Shown one piece after another: positions 46,168-57,541 of a DNA stretch of 64,000 nt. Positions within the stretch are counted from its first letter, which is position 1, and each line of letters begins with the position of its first letter. Below the pieces are notes generated by a model. It had not been told where the DNA came from. It saw only the letters and a program-made list of their open reading frames with translations, and did no database searches. Position numbers and translations under genes: made by a program. The stretch is taken from contig OX465284.1 in assembly GCA_949987705.1 (NCBI GenBank), positions 106,499,163-106,563,162 on the forward strand. The letters are read 5' to 3'. Source of the DNA: Thereva unica (lineage: Eukaryota > Arthropoda > Insecta > Diptera > Therevidae).

Positions 46168-46376
46168 CACTCACTCAAAAATGTGTTGCAATGTTTTGGA
46201 AATTAAATTGTTTGTCCTTGACTTATTACACAAATATTGGGCGCAGGATGACTGGGATAATGTAGTTTTTAGTAAAAACTACATTATCCCATTCATACAT
46301 CTTCCGATCCTTGTGTGAATAGGATAGGACAAATAATTGAATTTCCAAAACATTGCAACACATTTTTGAGTCAGTG
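46168..46376. mobile_element. fold-back Tc1/mariner-type MITE
   Basis: Nearly the whole 209 bp is an inverted repeat: CACTCACTCAAAAATGTGTT at the left and, reading inward from the right, CACTGACTCAAAAATGTGTT, with both sides continuing GCAATGTTTTGGAAATT. The centre GGGATAATGTAGTTTTTA is exactly paired. Both ends are bordered by TA (46166-46167 and 46377-46378). It could form a long hairpin if transcribed. Confidence 0.8.
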
Positions 46377-46378
46377 TA

Positions 46379-47610
46379 TGTAATGTACAAATATATGCCT
46401 GACGTCATGCAACAAACATCAGAAGGACGAGCTGCCCGATAATATAAACATACTTGCATACATACAATACAAAGAGCAATCGCATACATGTATAAAATTC
46501 AAAAGTTACATGGGATTTTCCAAAAAGGGGTAAATGCAAATCCTTGTTATCCTATGGCGAAACTCAAGTGAAACCGATGCTCCCCATCCGCCCTTCGCGT
46601 GGGGGTTACCCATTCTGTAGCAATCCCACCCGAATTGATTCTGCTTTTGGTATCCAATTAGGTAAATTAAACTTGAAAATGTTTAAACGCGTGCTCAACC
46701 AAGCCAACCTCAATAAATTCGATTTATCTGTGTTGAGAGTAGCTAGCGAGCACGTCATGGGGTTTTCAATTTTATAAAATCCACAACATCACGTACTTTT
46801 TGGTAACTTTCTTTCTTCTAGCCTCCTCCGGGAATCCCACTTCAGATATAGCGTTGAGGAGCATGTACTCGTATGAAGAATTCTGGAGACAAGGTGATTA
46901 TCAACGTTATTAAATTACTATATCGAACGTCCTTAAAGACGAGGGCTATACCCGATACAAAACGTCAAGAACTCTTCAGTTTTTTTTGTGTGTTCGCCAC
47001 CAGCTCCAACCAACGCTCCCTCTACTTTGTTGTTACTTTATTTTATTCTGGGTGCTGGAGGAACATTGGTTACGGTCGATAAATTCAATTTCATTAAACT
47101 TTGAAATTTAAAGATAAAATGACGGAGTGGGACTACTTACATGTTCGCCCTCTTTGACGTACCGTTGTTGATTCTAATTCTATGTTATTCTTCTTTTCGG
47201 GCCGCTGCTGTAATGTAATGTAATGATCTTAAAATAGAATATAGCTTAAGAGAAACAAGGTTAGAGTTAAGTGTGGTATATATTGAGCATCCATATGCTC
47301 TGATGGAGGAGCTATACCGTAAAAGAAGCTTTTTGTACTTTAATCGAGAGTAAGTCGCAATAAGGAATAGCTTTCGAGTACATTTTCATCATAAAAAAAA
47401 GCTACACTTGAGTCACATCGCAATAAATTTGAAATTTACATAAAAGAAGTCTCAAGAGGGATTAAATACTCCCAGAAAATATACCTTATATACAGTTTGG
47501 CGGAGTGATGCTAAATCTAATCTCCTATGGGAGGTCTTTTTTCAACCCTATGCCAGATTTAATCTCAACGAGAGTCAGACTATAGTCATTACTGCTTACT
47601 TCATGCTTCA
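46379..47610. other. no gene recognised
   Basis: The plus frame at 46544-46777 (77 codons) has balanced composition but no known domain. The remainder is AT-rich, with a short TGTAA repeat at 47208-47224. Confidence 0.35.
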
Positions 47611-47787
47611 AAGTAGGTAATGCAGCAGTTGGGCCAGACTTACCAATTTTTTTGTAAGGTTGAGCAAAATCTTTATCCAATGAGAGGGTATTGGCGCCTA
47701 TTTGCCCTAGAAATTCCAATATTATTCAGTAAAATTGTGACGTTACATTTATCAAATTGTCTGGCCAAACCGGCACATTACCTACTT
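47611..47787. mobile_element. TIR element (MITE), AGTAGGTAATG family, short copy
   Basis: The left end AAGTAGGTAATGCAGCAGTT, GGGCCAGA is inverted at the right, reading inward AAGTAGGTAATGTGCCGGTT, TGGCCAGA. The ends match the 20295-20621 element. 177 bp, noncoding. Confidence 0.6.
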
Positions 47788-48597
47788 TTCAATTCAGCTT
47801 TCATGTTATATTTTTACTGCCATAAACCATCTGAGAGAAATAATATCTTTTAGATGCAGCACTCGACTGCAGCACTATATTTTAGATGCAGCACACTCAA
47901 TACTCCACTTCAACCTACTCCCTACCAACGGTGGAATGTGGCTCTGGACCTCAAACCCCAAATTTGTCAAGTTATGTCACACAACCCACCTTTTTGTGTG
48001 CATGTTAGGCAAGAAATTCTTTCATAAATAGGACAACCCAATTGTGAAACAACCTTTCGTAGTCAGTATAGCCGACATCGTACTACATCCTACAGTTAAA
48101 ACGTAAGGCTCTTCGCCTTTTGGTCCAAGGCCCTTCGGAGGAATCTGTTCATCAATTAAGTTTGCTGCTAAACCTTACACCATGACTTTTTCGGCATGAC
48201 TAGGGAATCCAATTGCACAAACGTGCGGTATCGAGGTAACTTAACTGTATCTGTTTCCATGACATATAACTCGGGTTTAACTCTGATTGAACTCTCAAGT
48301 AAACTGAGTACATGACGGTTCTGGGCTGAAGATAAATAATTTAACGTCGTGTCTCCGTTGGTATATGTGCAGTATACCTACTTAAACAAACACATATGCA
48401 AAATCCGGCCTAATCCGACGTGTTTCGTGGAGTTAACTTGGATTCGACGAAATTTTACTCAACCCGCATTTCGATGGGGGCTTACTCGGTGTTAACCCAA
48501 GGTAAAATCTGCATGGAAACTCCGTAATTGATAGATTCGGATACACGCACATAAATATTGTTAGACGATTTTATGTTATTGCTGTATTGTTTGTAAC
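47788..48597. other. no gene recognised; small repeat at 47853-47892
   Basis: TTTTAGATGCAGCAC occurs twice about 31 bp apart (47848-47893). Otherwise the sequence is of ordinary complexity without recognisable frames. Confidence 0.35.
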
Positions 48598-48765
48598 AAT
48601 GGTAGCTCTAACAAGGCATCGCACAGGCTTAACTAGTTACTAACAGGGTACCAATATTCCGCGTAGTTCGGGTCTTCACCTAGCGGACGGTGCCCCTCTT
48701 TGTTCAATTGGTAGTCTTTTACTGCTTGCGTCGCAGCCTTTGTCGGCTGTTTAGCGGAACTTTTT
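48598..48765 (+). mobile_element. R1/LOA-type RT fragment, + strand copy of 44300-44470
   Basis: ATGGTAGCTCTAACAAGGCA to TTGTCGGCTGTTTAGC aligns with the reverse complement of 44300-44460 with roughly one change in five. The frames retain LCSIGSLLLLASQPLS. It belongs to the same element family as the minus-strand fragment 4 kb away. Confidence 0.55.
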
Positions 48766-49090
48766 TTTTCAGGAGGTATAATACTCCGACGATTGTGTTT
48801 CCTGTTTACCCCGACTATTTTGGGTCAGCCGACTGCTAAAAAAATTAGCTCATGCAATATCCAAGATTTCATACGCAAGGCCCACTAGCTCCACTAGGTA
48901 GATTGAGGTGCGACGTTTCACTGAAAGGCTGATACAATTTCGTAGGGCATATTTTTGTTAAAGTCTGCCTCAAAGTCGAAGCGATAATCCTGTCGGAATG
49001 TCTAGTTTTTCACCATTGTTGCCTAGTCATCTTCCAACTAAGGACCTCATGCCTCCATAAAGAACTCAACATCCGCCCGAACTCTATCTT
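48766..49090. other. no gene recognised
   Basis: It starts with GGAGGTATAATACTCC, a short dyad also seen inside SINE copy 2 (56964). The rest is unassigned. Confidence 0.35.
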
Positions 49091-49094
49091 ATGG

Positions 49095-49420
49095 GAAACA
49101 TTTCATGTTTAGTTCAGCGGCACCTGCTTCAATGTCCCCTAAATCTACCTCCTTCTTCTTTAAAAGCTCTACAACCAAGATTCTTTCACGGCCTCTCGCA
49201 ACTGTTCTCTCCAGCGATCCCGATTCCGACCCAATGTTGTCTAGTTTGGAATCCCCAAGCTCTTAGTGTCCTGATCTTCGCAATCCTTCCAGCGAGGTTA
49301 GGTCTCCCTTGCTATCGTACTCCACACAACCTATCCCATTCTCTTCTATCTTTTAAGCAAAGTTTATTACTAGACATAGCCCCATGACTAGAACGACATA
49401 GCAGCATAACGATTGATTCC
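49095..49420 (+). mobile_element. LINE 3' tail interrupted by another LINE end
   Basis: Outer piece: LVQRHLLQCPLN at 49110-49145, similar to VHRHLLMHPP of 60750-60840, and after the interruption the tail TTACTACTAG-like TTATTACTAGACATAGCCCC, ATGACTAGAACGACATAGC. Inner piece (about 49140-49325, minus strand): KGRPNLAGRIAKIRT with an AAAGAAGAAGG tail, a decayed copy of the 6985-7170 family. So one LINE end inserted into the 3' tail of another. Confidence 0.55.
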
Positions 49421-51275
49421 TAAGGTCCACAAGTTCATTTAGACTGAAAGACGTCATAAATTATATTTCATGGACGCAAACCACCTAACTTGCTCCAAAG
49501 AGCTTTTGCGTCTGGATGCATACGTCCTTGTGTATAAGAGCCATTAAGAATTTTCATTTTTAAAATTATGGTAAAAAATAAAGGTAGTTATGGTAAAAAA
49601 TAAAAGAAATAATCTAAATATAAAAAAAACACCCCAAAATAATTCCTTCCGACCTTGATACCATCTCGCACAAGTGCTGCCTTCATAATTTCCCTTAACC
49701 AAATAACAATATTTTTTTCGCCCTGTACTTTTTATTTCCACTTTCATTTTTTATTGCACCTTCCGCAAATATCAATATCCTTTTTCTAATAAACAAAAGT
49801 CAAGCTGAAAGCATATTTTAACAATCTACAGCCTTCCTGCTCCATCACCTCCAGCACCGAAGGATATGAACAAAAATGAAACAAGGTAGGCTCAAAAAAA
49901 AATCGTTGTGAAATGCCCTGTTGTTGTTGTTGTTATTATATATTTTTGGCTTTTGTTTTTTTGAATATACTTATTTTTTTATTGTCCGTAAAAAAAAACA
50001 TGAATTAGAGACCTAAAATAAATAAACCTTAACGGAAGTCACCTGAGACAGGTGCAAAAATAATTTCTTTAAAGTCAGGCTACCTTTCTCATAAATGCCA
50101 GAATGGTTCTGCTGTGACTTTTATAGCTTTTTCCTTAATCAGAGAGTGTTGCTATACGTCCGTTATAAATTCCCTTCAAGACTATTATGATCCATAAAGT
50201 ATTGTTTACGGTGTGGGGGTGGGGGGACCAGTGCTGACTTAAGGCATTTACAACACCACAACAAATACCGCAGAGGTGTATCCATCAGGCGTCAGTCTCG
50301 GTCTCTCTCTATCCCTCTCACTGTTACACCAGTATACTGTCAATTATGCTTATGGAGCTGACAGGGATGCTTTGGGGCATGATTACTGCTACCTAGTCTC
50401 ATGAGGAATTGACTTCATTAATAGATGCTCATCGTTGATGATAATTTAATCAAAATGTATCCGAAGGGGATTTCAACGATACCTTTTTCCAAAAATGACA
50501 TTAACATTTGAATATCTTGATAAATGATGTGGTGATGGTTGGTTCGCATTTTAGTATGGCTAATGTATTGTACCTGGACCCTTGTCATAAAAGAGAATTA
50601 TATTTTACTGTAGAATTTTAAAGTAGTTGATTGACTCAAAAATGTCATTAACTTTAGGTAACAGACCATTGTACACAGTTTTCGAATTTTAGAAATTTCG
50701 TCAATTCACATTGACCCTTAACACTGACTTTCCATCTTGACCACGGTTATCCAACTGTTCTTTTCCAATCCAGTGCCAGAGACTCAGAGTTTTATCTGCA
50801 CCTTTTAAACGTCCATTCTTAAGATATGATTAGCGCGTCGAAAGCCAATTCGAAAAATAAGATTATATGCATTTCGATATCTCACTCCGGTGAAGTTTTT
50901 TCCCTGAATTATCAGCCCTGCTTTGTTTCTGTATAATTGGACTGTAGCTCCAACAATCAAATGAACTGCCGATCACTATCGACAGTTGATCAGAATCCAA
51001 ACAGTCAGTAGTTTGTTGCCGCCCCATGCAACTGGTAGTCTAAGCGGCAGGAGTTATGCACGCGAATTTAAAACCGGAATCATAATTTTCACCCCAAAAA
51101 TATCTAAACCAGTCTAACTATCTATCTAACAGGTCTTGACAATAGTAGTCTCCGCGTTCGAGGATCGCTTGTGAATCATTGTTCCACGATCTGTTAAGCG
51201 CCTCAAGTGATAAGATATAAGAAAGAAGGATTTGTAAAAGCTACCTTTTTAGAATGAAAGTGCTGACAGGTATTT
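49421..51275. other. no gene recognised
   Basis: Contains a (TTG)n tract at 49919-49935, A-runs and a G-run at 50213-50226. No domain-bearing frame. 50940-51200 has moderate GC and may be an unplaced repeat. Confidence 0.4.
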
Positions 51276-51510
51276 GGAAATAAAAGCTTTGAATCTTTAC
51301 TTTAATTTCGAAAAGATTGAAAGCTCTTTAAAAATAACGGCTTTGAAGCTTTTTAAAAATAAAATCTTTGGAGCTTTTTGGAAGTAAAAGCTTTCAAGCT
51401 TTTTTGGAAGCGAAAGCTTTCAAGCTCTTTTGGAAGTGACAGCTTTCAAGCTCTTTTGGAAGTGACAGCTTTCAAGCTTTTTTGGAAGCTTTTCAACAAT
51501 AAAAGCTTTC
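51276..51510 (-). repeat. AAGCTT-rich minisatellite array 5 (inverted)
   Basis: About nine units such as GGAAGTAAAAGCTTTCAAGC and GGAAGTGACAGCTTTCAAGC. Three neighbouring units are nearly identical, a sign of recent local duplication. Confidence 0.85.
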
Positions 51511-51562
51511 CGGATGAAAACTAATAAATATTCTTTCTTTACAAAAAAACTCGAATTAATTT

Positions 51563-51650
51563 AGTCTATTAATCTGACATTTGAGCTCTTAAATATTGTA
51601 CAATGTACTGAAATACTGACGGCGGAAGAGTGTTCCACAGTTGAGTAGCT
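51563..51650 (-). mobile_element. LINE-like C-terminal module next to array 5
   Basis: The minus strand reads QLWNTLPPSVFQ..VQYLRAQMSD, matching the LWNSLP.SVF..SYN tail shared by CR1/Jockey-type LINE proteins. A spacer of about 50 bp then leads into array 5. The same module lies before arrays 4 and 6. Confidence 0.55.
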
Positions 51651-51884
51651 CTATTTATGAATGCATTCCTACGTTGTAATCATGGTACAATAATACAAGG
51701 TAGGCTGGTACGTCACGAGAAAGCTTGTTCCCTTGTGAGCTGAGATTATTGATGAGCAAAAAAGATCTTGTTCTTGCAGTTTTGTCTTGTTCTTGCACAT
51801 TTAGCAGTCCTGCAAGAACAAGAGCAAGACAGACTGAACAAGAACAAGACAAGATCAAGACTAGATTCTTCTTCTTTAATCCGT

Positions 51885-53110
51885 TAGCTGGCGTTCCGAG
51901 CGAGACGTCCCCACAATGGATACGCTGCTGTCGGTGCTGCTGGGTCTCGAATTCTATTCACGATTCGTTTCCATTCTTGCCGGTTTTTGGCGACGTCTCG
52001 AGCCTCGGTAACTGATAACCGTTAATTCTTTAGGTCAGCCTAGATATTCTTTAGCCAGGTTTTCTTCGGTGCCGATCGCTGTATTCTCCAGTCTGCTTGA
52101 CGGTCTCGCCAAAGAAGTTTACATGGCAAGCGGTCGTCATCTATTCGGCAAACATGTCCAAACCACCATAGTCTACGTTTTTGCATTTCTTCTTCGATCA
52201 GTGTCTGTTGATCGCATCTTTGTCTTACTGACTCATTTCGAAGGCGACCGCGTAGTGAGACACCCAGGATTTGCCTCAAGCATCGCATTTGGAAGACTTC
52301 GAGCTTCTTAACGTCCAGTTTTAGCAGTGTCCACGTTTCAGATCCGTAAAGAAGAATCGGAAGGATCAACGTTCGGTAAAGGCGTACTTTTGTTTTGATG
52401 GAAATATTTGTTCGTTTCCATATGCACCACTTGAGAGAGGCAAAGGTTGCTTTTGCCTGGCCGATGGGGCTGTGAACGTTGGACGTCGATGCTACTTTCG
52501 TTTCCTCAACCAATGATCCCAAATATTTGAAACTCGCAACCTGTTCGATTTGGGTTCCATCGAGATGAACACTGGCCCTCGATCCGTCCGTTGTGAGCAC
52601 TTTGGTCTTTTCTGCATTGATTTTTAACCCGTATGGCTGGGCGAAGCGGAAATGTCATATAAGATGTCCGTTGCTTCGGCATTCGTGTCGGCGAAGGCGG
52701 CGCTATCGTCGGTGAACATTAAGTCGGCTACGAAGTTGTTGTGGTCGTATCGAACATCGAGTCGTCCTTCGAATGCTTCACGCATAATCGCGTCGATCAC
52801 AACATTAAAGAGAACTGGCGAAGCAACGTCTCCCTGTGGGACACCCGTTTGAATCAGGAACTCCTCGGATAAGTCGCGAATACGAACGCTGCTGATTGAT
52901 CCATTGTACGATGCTTGGAGAAGTTGGATGTTTCTCAATGGCACGTGTTCGGTTTGCAAGACTCTCCGCAAGCTGTTCCAATCGATGCAATTTGATTTGA
53001 AATCGATGAAAACAACGACAGTTCGTTTGCCGCAACGAATTTTTTCTTCCATCCCTCAGTCAGACTGAGTATTGTGTGGCCTTCAACGGGTCGTGCCTGC
53101 CGACTTGGCC
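51885..53110 (-). mobile_element. non-LTR retrotransposon, RT and C-terminal part (best preserved RT here)
   Basis: Minus-strand order: TVVVFIDFKSNCIDWNSLRR (RT motif 3), IQTGVPQGDVASPVLFNVVI (motif 4), MFTDDSAAFAD (catalytic motif, F.DD kept, 52691-52711), then after a frameshift at about 52625 GLKINAEKTKVLTTDG, FKYLGSLVE, LYRTLILPILLYGSETWTL, VFQMRCLRQILGVSLR, RRLWWFGHVCRID. After a second shift at about 52040 follow AKNRQEWKRIVNRIRD and YPLWGRLARNAS, and an AAAGAAGAAGAA tail near 51885. Two frameshifts and the missing 5' half make it inactive. RT catalytic aspartates are present. Confidence 0.8.
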
Positions 53111-55970
53111 TGCCGGCAGCCTGTAAGTGAATGGGGGTATTTGGAGGAGAAACGTGTTTTACTTAATTTAACCCAGTTTGCCCCCCCCTGCCCATATGAG
53201 ATTGGGCTCGACCCCCTCCCCTCCCTAAACGCTTCACGTAATTAATGGACGACCCGTAAGGAAGGATTTTGGCATTTCAGAAAGGTAGGAAGTTGATTCA
53301 GAATATGTATGTAGGTATGTAGTTTCAAGCGTGTTTGCACTTCAAATAGCGAGCCACTGGACATACCAATAACTCTAGAGGAAAATGAAGAAGTAACGTC
53401 ACTACTTATCATTCTTGTTTTAGTTTCTTTAGTATTATTATTATTTTTATTATTATATTTATTATTATTATTATTATTATTCATAAAAGTTAAACTAAAA
53501 ACTTTCTTTCTGTTTACTTATCGCTCTTCCCTTGATTGTCTATATTGCTGCCATTCCCCCACTTAAAACCAACAATGACATAATTTCCGTTTCGCTCAGA
53601 CATGATATAACAAAGGAAAAATAAGGATAACGAAAACGAAAGAAAAAAAATCCTTCTAGAAGAATATCTGCATAAACAGGAGATGGGATTTTCAGTATCC
53701 ATACCACTCAAATCACCGCAAAACCCCCCGATGGTACCATTTTGGACAAGGACTGTAGGAAGGGTGTTTTTGAGTATCATTTTTTTGGTGGCAGCGGGTG
53801 GTGGGTTGCATATCCCGATTGGTATAAAGATTTGCCCTCGATAAGTTTAAGAAATTGAAAACCGATAAAATAATATCGATAAAAAAAAGAAGAAAATATT
53901 CTCATCCCGTAAAGCCAGCCACAGCCAAGAGTCGAGTGAGACATGAGTGAGGGATGAATTTTTAACAAATAACGCAAATATAGTGTCAACAACCCATCGG
54001 GCAAAGGTCAACGAGCTGTGTACATATGTATATATATTGGATTGCCTTTTGGGGGACAATATACCGCGTATTTGAGATATCTCATAGGGGTTTAACTTTC
54101 AGCAGGGTTCGTTCATCACACTTTTGAAACCTAGAAAATTGATGGTTTACATGAGTGCTTCAAAGTTAACACACGACCTTCAAAGTTTACATGAGCTTGG
54201 TTAGGATTAAAAAAAAAATCACATAATTTTCCTTCCATCATAATTTTTTTTTATGTTATTCTTGTTGTTTTGACAGTGATAAATTATGCCGTGATTCAGT
54301 GCTATTTTAATCCCAGAGGCGATATATGTTCCAACCCCCTCAGCTTCCCGGGATTATCATCATTGCATATATAGCATTATATCCAGTTTATGTATACATG
54401 GTTCAGGACAAGAACTTATATAGCCGCAAAACCGCGCGCTCCAGTCTATATTTACCCTTATATACATACAAGCATGTGTATGTATACATATATCTGTGCC
54501 AAGCATCAAATCAAGAAGTTATCAGCGTTCAACGTCGGTAGATGAAAGATAAAAGATATCCGGGCTTGAGTGCTCTATTTGTCAATCTGGGTATGGTAAA
54601 AAGTGACAAAGGATGTAAACAAAGTTTGAAATGGGCCCCAAACATCTCACCCAGAGCCCAAACTCCTTCTTGTATAAAATACCCACCCACCCACACACAC
54701 ACCCCCATCCACCTTTTGTATTTGGGGTTTGGCCTTCGTTCATCTTGCACACTTCTTTTCCTCATTTTATTAGCTCCATTGTGGTATGGTATGACTAGGG
54801 TGGAGATATATGTATATAGAGAGAGAGGTAGGTAGGTAGAGAGACAGTGCCTTAGGGGGTGGTTATACTTAAGTGGCACTTTTCGTCTAACAGAAGAGCA
54901 ATTTACGATGGGCCTTTGCTTTTTTTTTTCTATGTCTTCTGAATCATAAGATGTTTATACTATGAAACCTCGTCCTTTTTTTGTGAGTCTTTCTACGGAA
55001 AAAAAATAGAAATGTAAAGACAAAATATATATACCATAGTCAAGGACCTGGCTGAGGATGCGTCCTCAAATGTCCAAAGATCAATATTTTGAAATCTTTT
55101 CTAGATTTTTTTTTTGTTTAAGATTTCAAGAAGCCAATTAAGAGCTTCTGTTGAACATATTGGGCCAAGGATAGATACTAAACAGACTTTGTATGTATAT
55201 CTCTCTTTGAATGGAAATTCCACAGGTTTCTGTGTTTTTGTAATTGTTTTTTTTTTATTCCATTCTTTTTTTTTAATAAATCAAGAATTTTTGTTTGAAT
55301 GGGAATTTTTTATTTATGAAGAAAAAAAATTAATAATAATAATCAAATAAATGTTGGAGAAGATTTTAATTAAAAAAAAAATACTTGAAAGAGCTCGTAA
55401 CACCCCAAAGCGATTTTTCTTCTTAAAATGAAAATATTGAACGCAAATTTCACAATTTTTTTTCCGTATTATTACATGCCACCTGGAATTAATAGAATAG
55501 GCTGAATTTAATGGGTCCACTTTTAACAATATCCGCTTTAGTTCCATATTTCTTTTAAAGTAGTTTATTGTAAACAATGAAGTAAGTTGTTCCACAGAAT
55601 TTGAAAGGAGGAAAATGGATGCTTACGACAATTTTTCAATAAACATTCATAGATGATGTTATATTTATACAGTTTATATCAAGGAGACACTTGTTCTTTC
55701 GTGCTATGTAATTTTCCATGTTTATTAATGTCAGCCATCGTTGAGCTATTTTGATATTTCTTGTGCAGTTGTATCATTTCCGGCTATAAGCCCATCGGTC
55801 TTACATCAGTTGAGTTTATTAGTTCTCCATTTAGCTGTTCTTGGGCGTCTGTACATACTCTTTTGGATACTTCTAGGTCTATTATGGCTTCGTCATATAA
55901 TGGGTTACGCATTTGGATAGTTGTTCTGCGGCCTCATTTCTGCTTCGTGTACATCAGACTTACGCCTAGG
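53111..55970. other. no gene recognised; microsatellites
   Basis: Contains a TTA/ATT tract at 53430-53480, ATAT and GTAT runs near 54030 and 54480, a CA/CCCA tract at 54675-54705 and a GA/GGTA tract at 54817-54843. A minus frame at 55960-55740 (TTIQMRNPLYDEAIIDLE) looks protein-like but unplaced; it may be RTE or other LINE sequence just before the SINE. Confidence 0.4.
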
Positions 55971-56248
55971 GGCCTCGGTAGCCTAAGGAGTAAGGCGTCT
56001 GGCTACGGTCCCATGGTCCTTCGCCTTTTCCACTTTCCTACCTACATAGCTTTCCTTCGTTCTTCTTCCCTCTTTACATTTCTGATTCCTCCAGTCATGC
56101 CTTCCTTAGCCCTTTCCCGCTCCACCAAAGTGCATGTCATCGGTTGTTTGATGAGATGCATAATACCCCAGCAAGTAGTTTCTCGATGCCCCGATGTTAA
56201 AGTCCAAGGACCTTTCCTGAGACTATAGTCTTTCAAATAAAAAAAAAG
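55971..56248 (+). mobile_element. tRNA-Arg-derived SINE, copy 1 (B box deleted)
   Basis: Starts GGCCTCGGTAGCCTAAGGAG, TAAGGCGTCTGGCTAC and then jumps to TGGTCCTTCGCC, so about 35 bp with the B box are missing. The body follows the other copies (pyrimidine-rich stretch, then CATGTCATCGGTTGTTTGAT, GAGATGC..ATAATACCCCAGC). It ends ..GACTATAGTCTTTCAAATAA and an A-run. Confidence 0.65.
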
Positions 56249-56339
56249 TCGTAACCGTAGCGAACAATTGCGCCTTAACCAGCCAACCAAATAAATGCGG
56301 ATAAATGCAAAAACCCTTGAGCGAACAGCTCCTATCTCA

Positions 56340-56736
56340 GTAGTATTATTATCGAAAATGGCGGGGCAGAAAAAGACGTCAGTTACAGAATAAATAAAGC
56401 TCGAACGGCATTGTACATGCCTGTTCCGCATATGGAGATCAACGGAGATCTCAACTAGCACTGCGTCTGCAACTCCAACGTTAAGGCGGTGCTTTTGTAC
56501 GGTTGCGAAACATGGAAAGTCACCCAATTCATCACAGATGCCTACGTCATATCCTAAAAATCCCCTGGCAAGATAAAATCTCAAATGAAGAACTATGGCG
56601 CCGTGCCGGCTAAGAAGGGATAGACTACCAAATCAGGCGAAGGAAATAGAATTGAATTGGCCACAATTCGCGAAGTGAAAAGAAGGATCTAGCCAAACAG
56701 GCAAGGATCTCGTCGAGTCGGAAGACCTAGAACAAC
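56340..56736 (+). mobile_element. RTE-type retrotransposon, RT C-terminal relic, split by a SINE
   Basis: Frames give ENGGAEKDVSYRINKARTAL, NSNVKAVLLYGCETWKVTQF, ISNEELWRRAG-like and RRVGRPRT-like pieces, with several shifts. It is homologous to 22268-22738 and extends further 5'. It stops at AGACCTAGAACAACG where SINE copy 2 begins, and only a few bases (TGGGAGAGG) of the expected continuation follow the SINE at 57188. Confidence 0.65.
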
Positions 56737-57188
56737 GGTAGCCTAGGGAGTAAGGCGTCTGACTACCATCCCAGAAGTCCCGGGTTCGAATCCGGGCCAG
56801 CCCACCGTCCTTCGTCTTTTCCACTTTCGCACTTATCTAACTTTCCTTCTTTCTTCTTCCCTCTTTACATTCCCGATTCCTCGTGTCATAGCCTTCCTTA
56901 GCCCTTCCCCGCTCCATTAATGTCACATGTCATCGGTTGGTTGATGAGATTGAAATCGTTTTAGGAGGCATAATACTCCAGCGAATTGTTTCTCGATGCC
57001 CCGATGTCAGAGTCGCGATAGTAATGGTTGGGAGTAGGTGGAATAAAAATATCGCGGGTAGGTTGTGGCAGTTCCTTCCTTCCCGACTAGAGCTGCTGTT
57101 CGACATTTCACTCTATACGAGTAAAATAGATTGTCGACAGTATAAAGGGCCTTTCCTGAGCTTCTAGTCTTCCATATAAACAAAAACG
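56737..57188 (+). mobile_element. tRNA-Arg-derived SINE, copy 2 (most complete)
   Basis: GGTAGCCTAGGGAGTAAGGC, GTCTGACTACCATCCCAGAA, GTCCCGGGTTCGAATCCGGG follows the tRNA-Arg layout (A box 56738-56749, B box GGTTCGAATCC 56783-56793). Then comes the same body as copies 1 and 3, and an extra segment (57014-57147) absent from copy 1, ending ..CTTCTAGTCTTCCATATAAA and CAAAAACG. It is inserted in the RTE relic; AACAACG before and AAAAACG after may be the decayed target duplication. A promoter for Pol III is therefore present in principle. Confidence 0.75.
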
Positions 57189-57541
57189 TGGGAGAGGGTT
57201 GTAATTTTTTTTTGTGGTTCTAATTTAATTATACAGTGATTATACAGTTATGCGGCTCAATGCTTGACCTTCCTCAAACAGTTTGGAGCCCAAATACACC
57301 GCAGCATGATCAATAGTACTATCCTGCAGTTTATGGACAGTGGAGGTCCATGACAAAATTATTGGGAACATCCTTCTGTTTCATACATTTGCGTACGACG
57401 AAACTGAGGCCATACAATCACTGTGATGTAGCCGATAGCGCCGTTTACCAACCGTTTCGGGACGTTAACGTTAGCACGCAACTTTGGCTCCTACGAATAT
57501 GTAATTCAAGCTCTTGTGGTAAGCCACCTCATTGAGGCTGA
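57189..57541. other. no gene recognised
   Basis: Short T-run then unassigned sequence; no frame with a domain. Confidence 0.35.

Noticed and set aside
54541..54880. Overlapping frames on both strands near the CACA tract as a gene
   Set aside because: Composition is dominated by microsatellite sequence and no domain is present on either strand.
56737..56810. A functional tRNA-Arg gene
   Set aside because: The A and B boxes are there, but the acceptor stem does not pair and the same head is followed by the same body in other copies, so it is a SINE.
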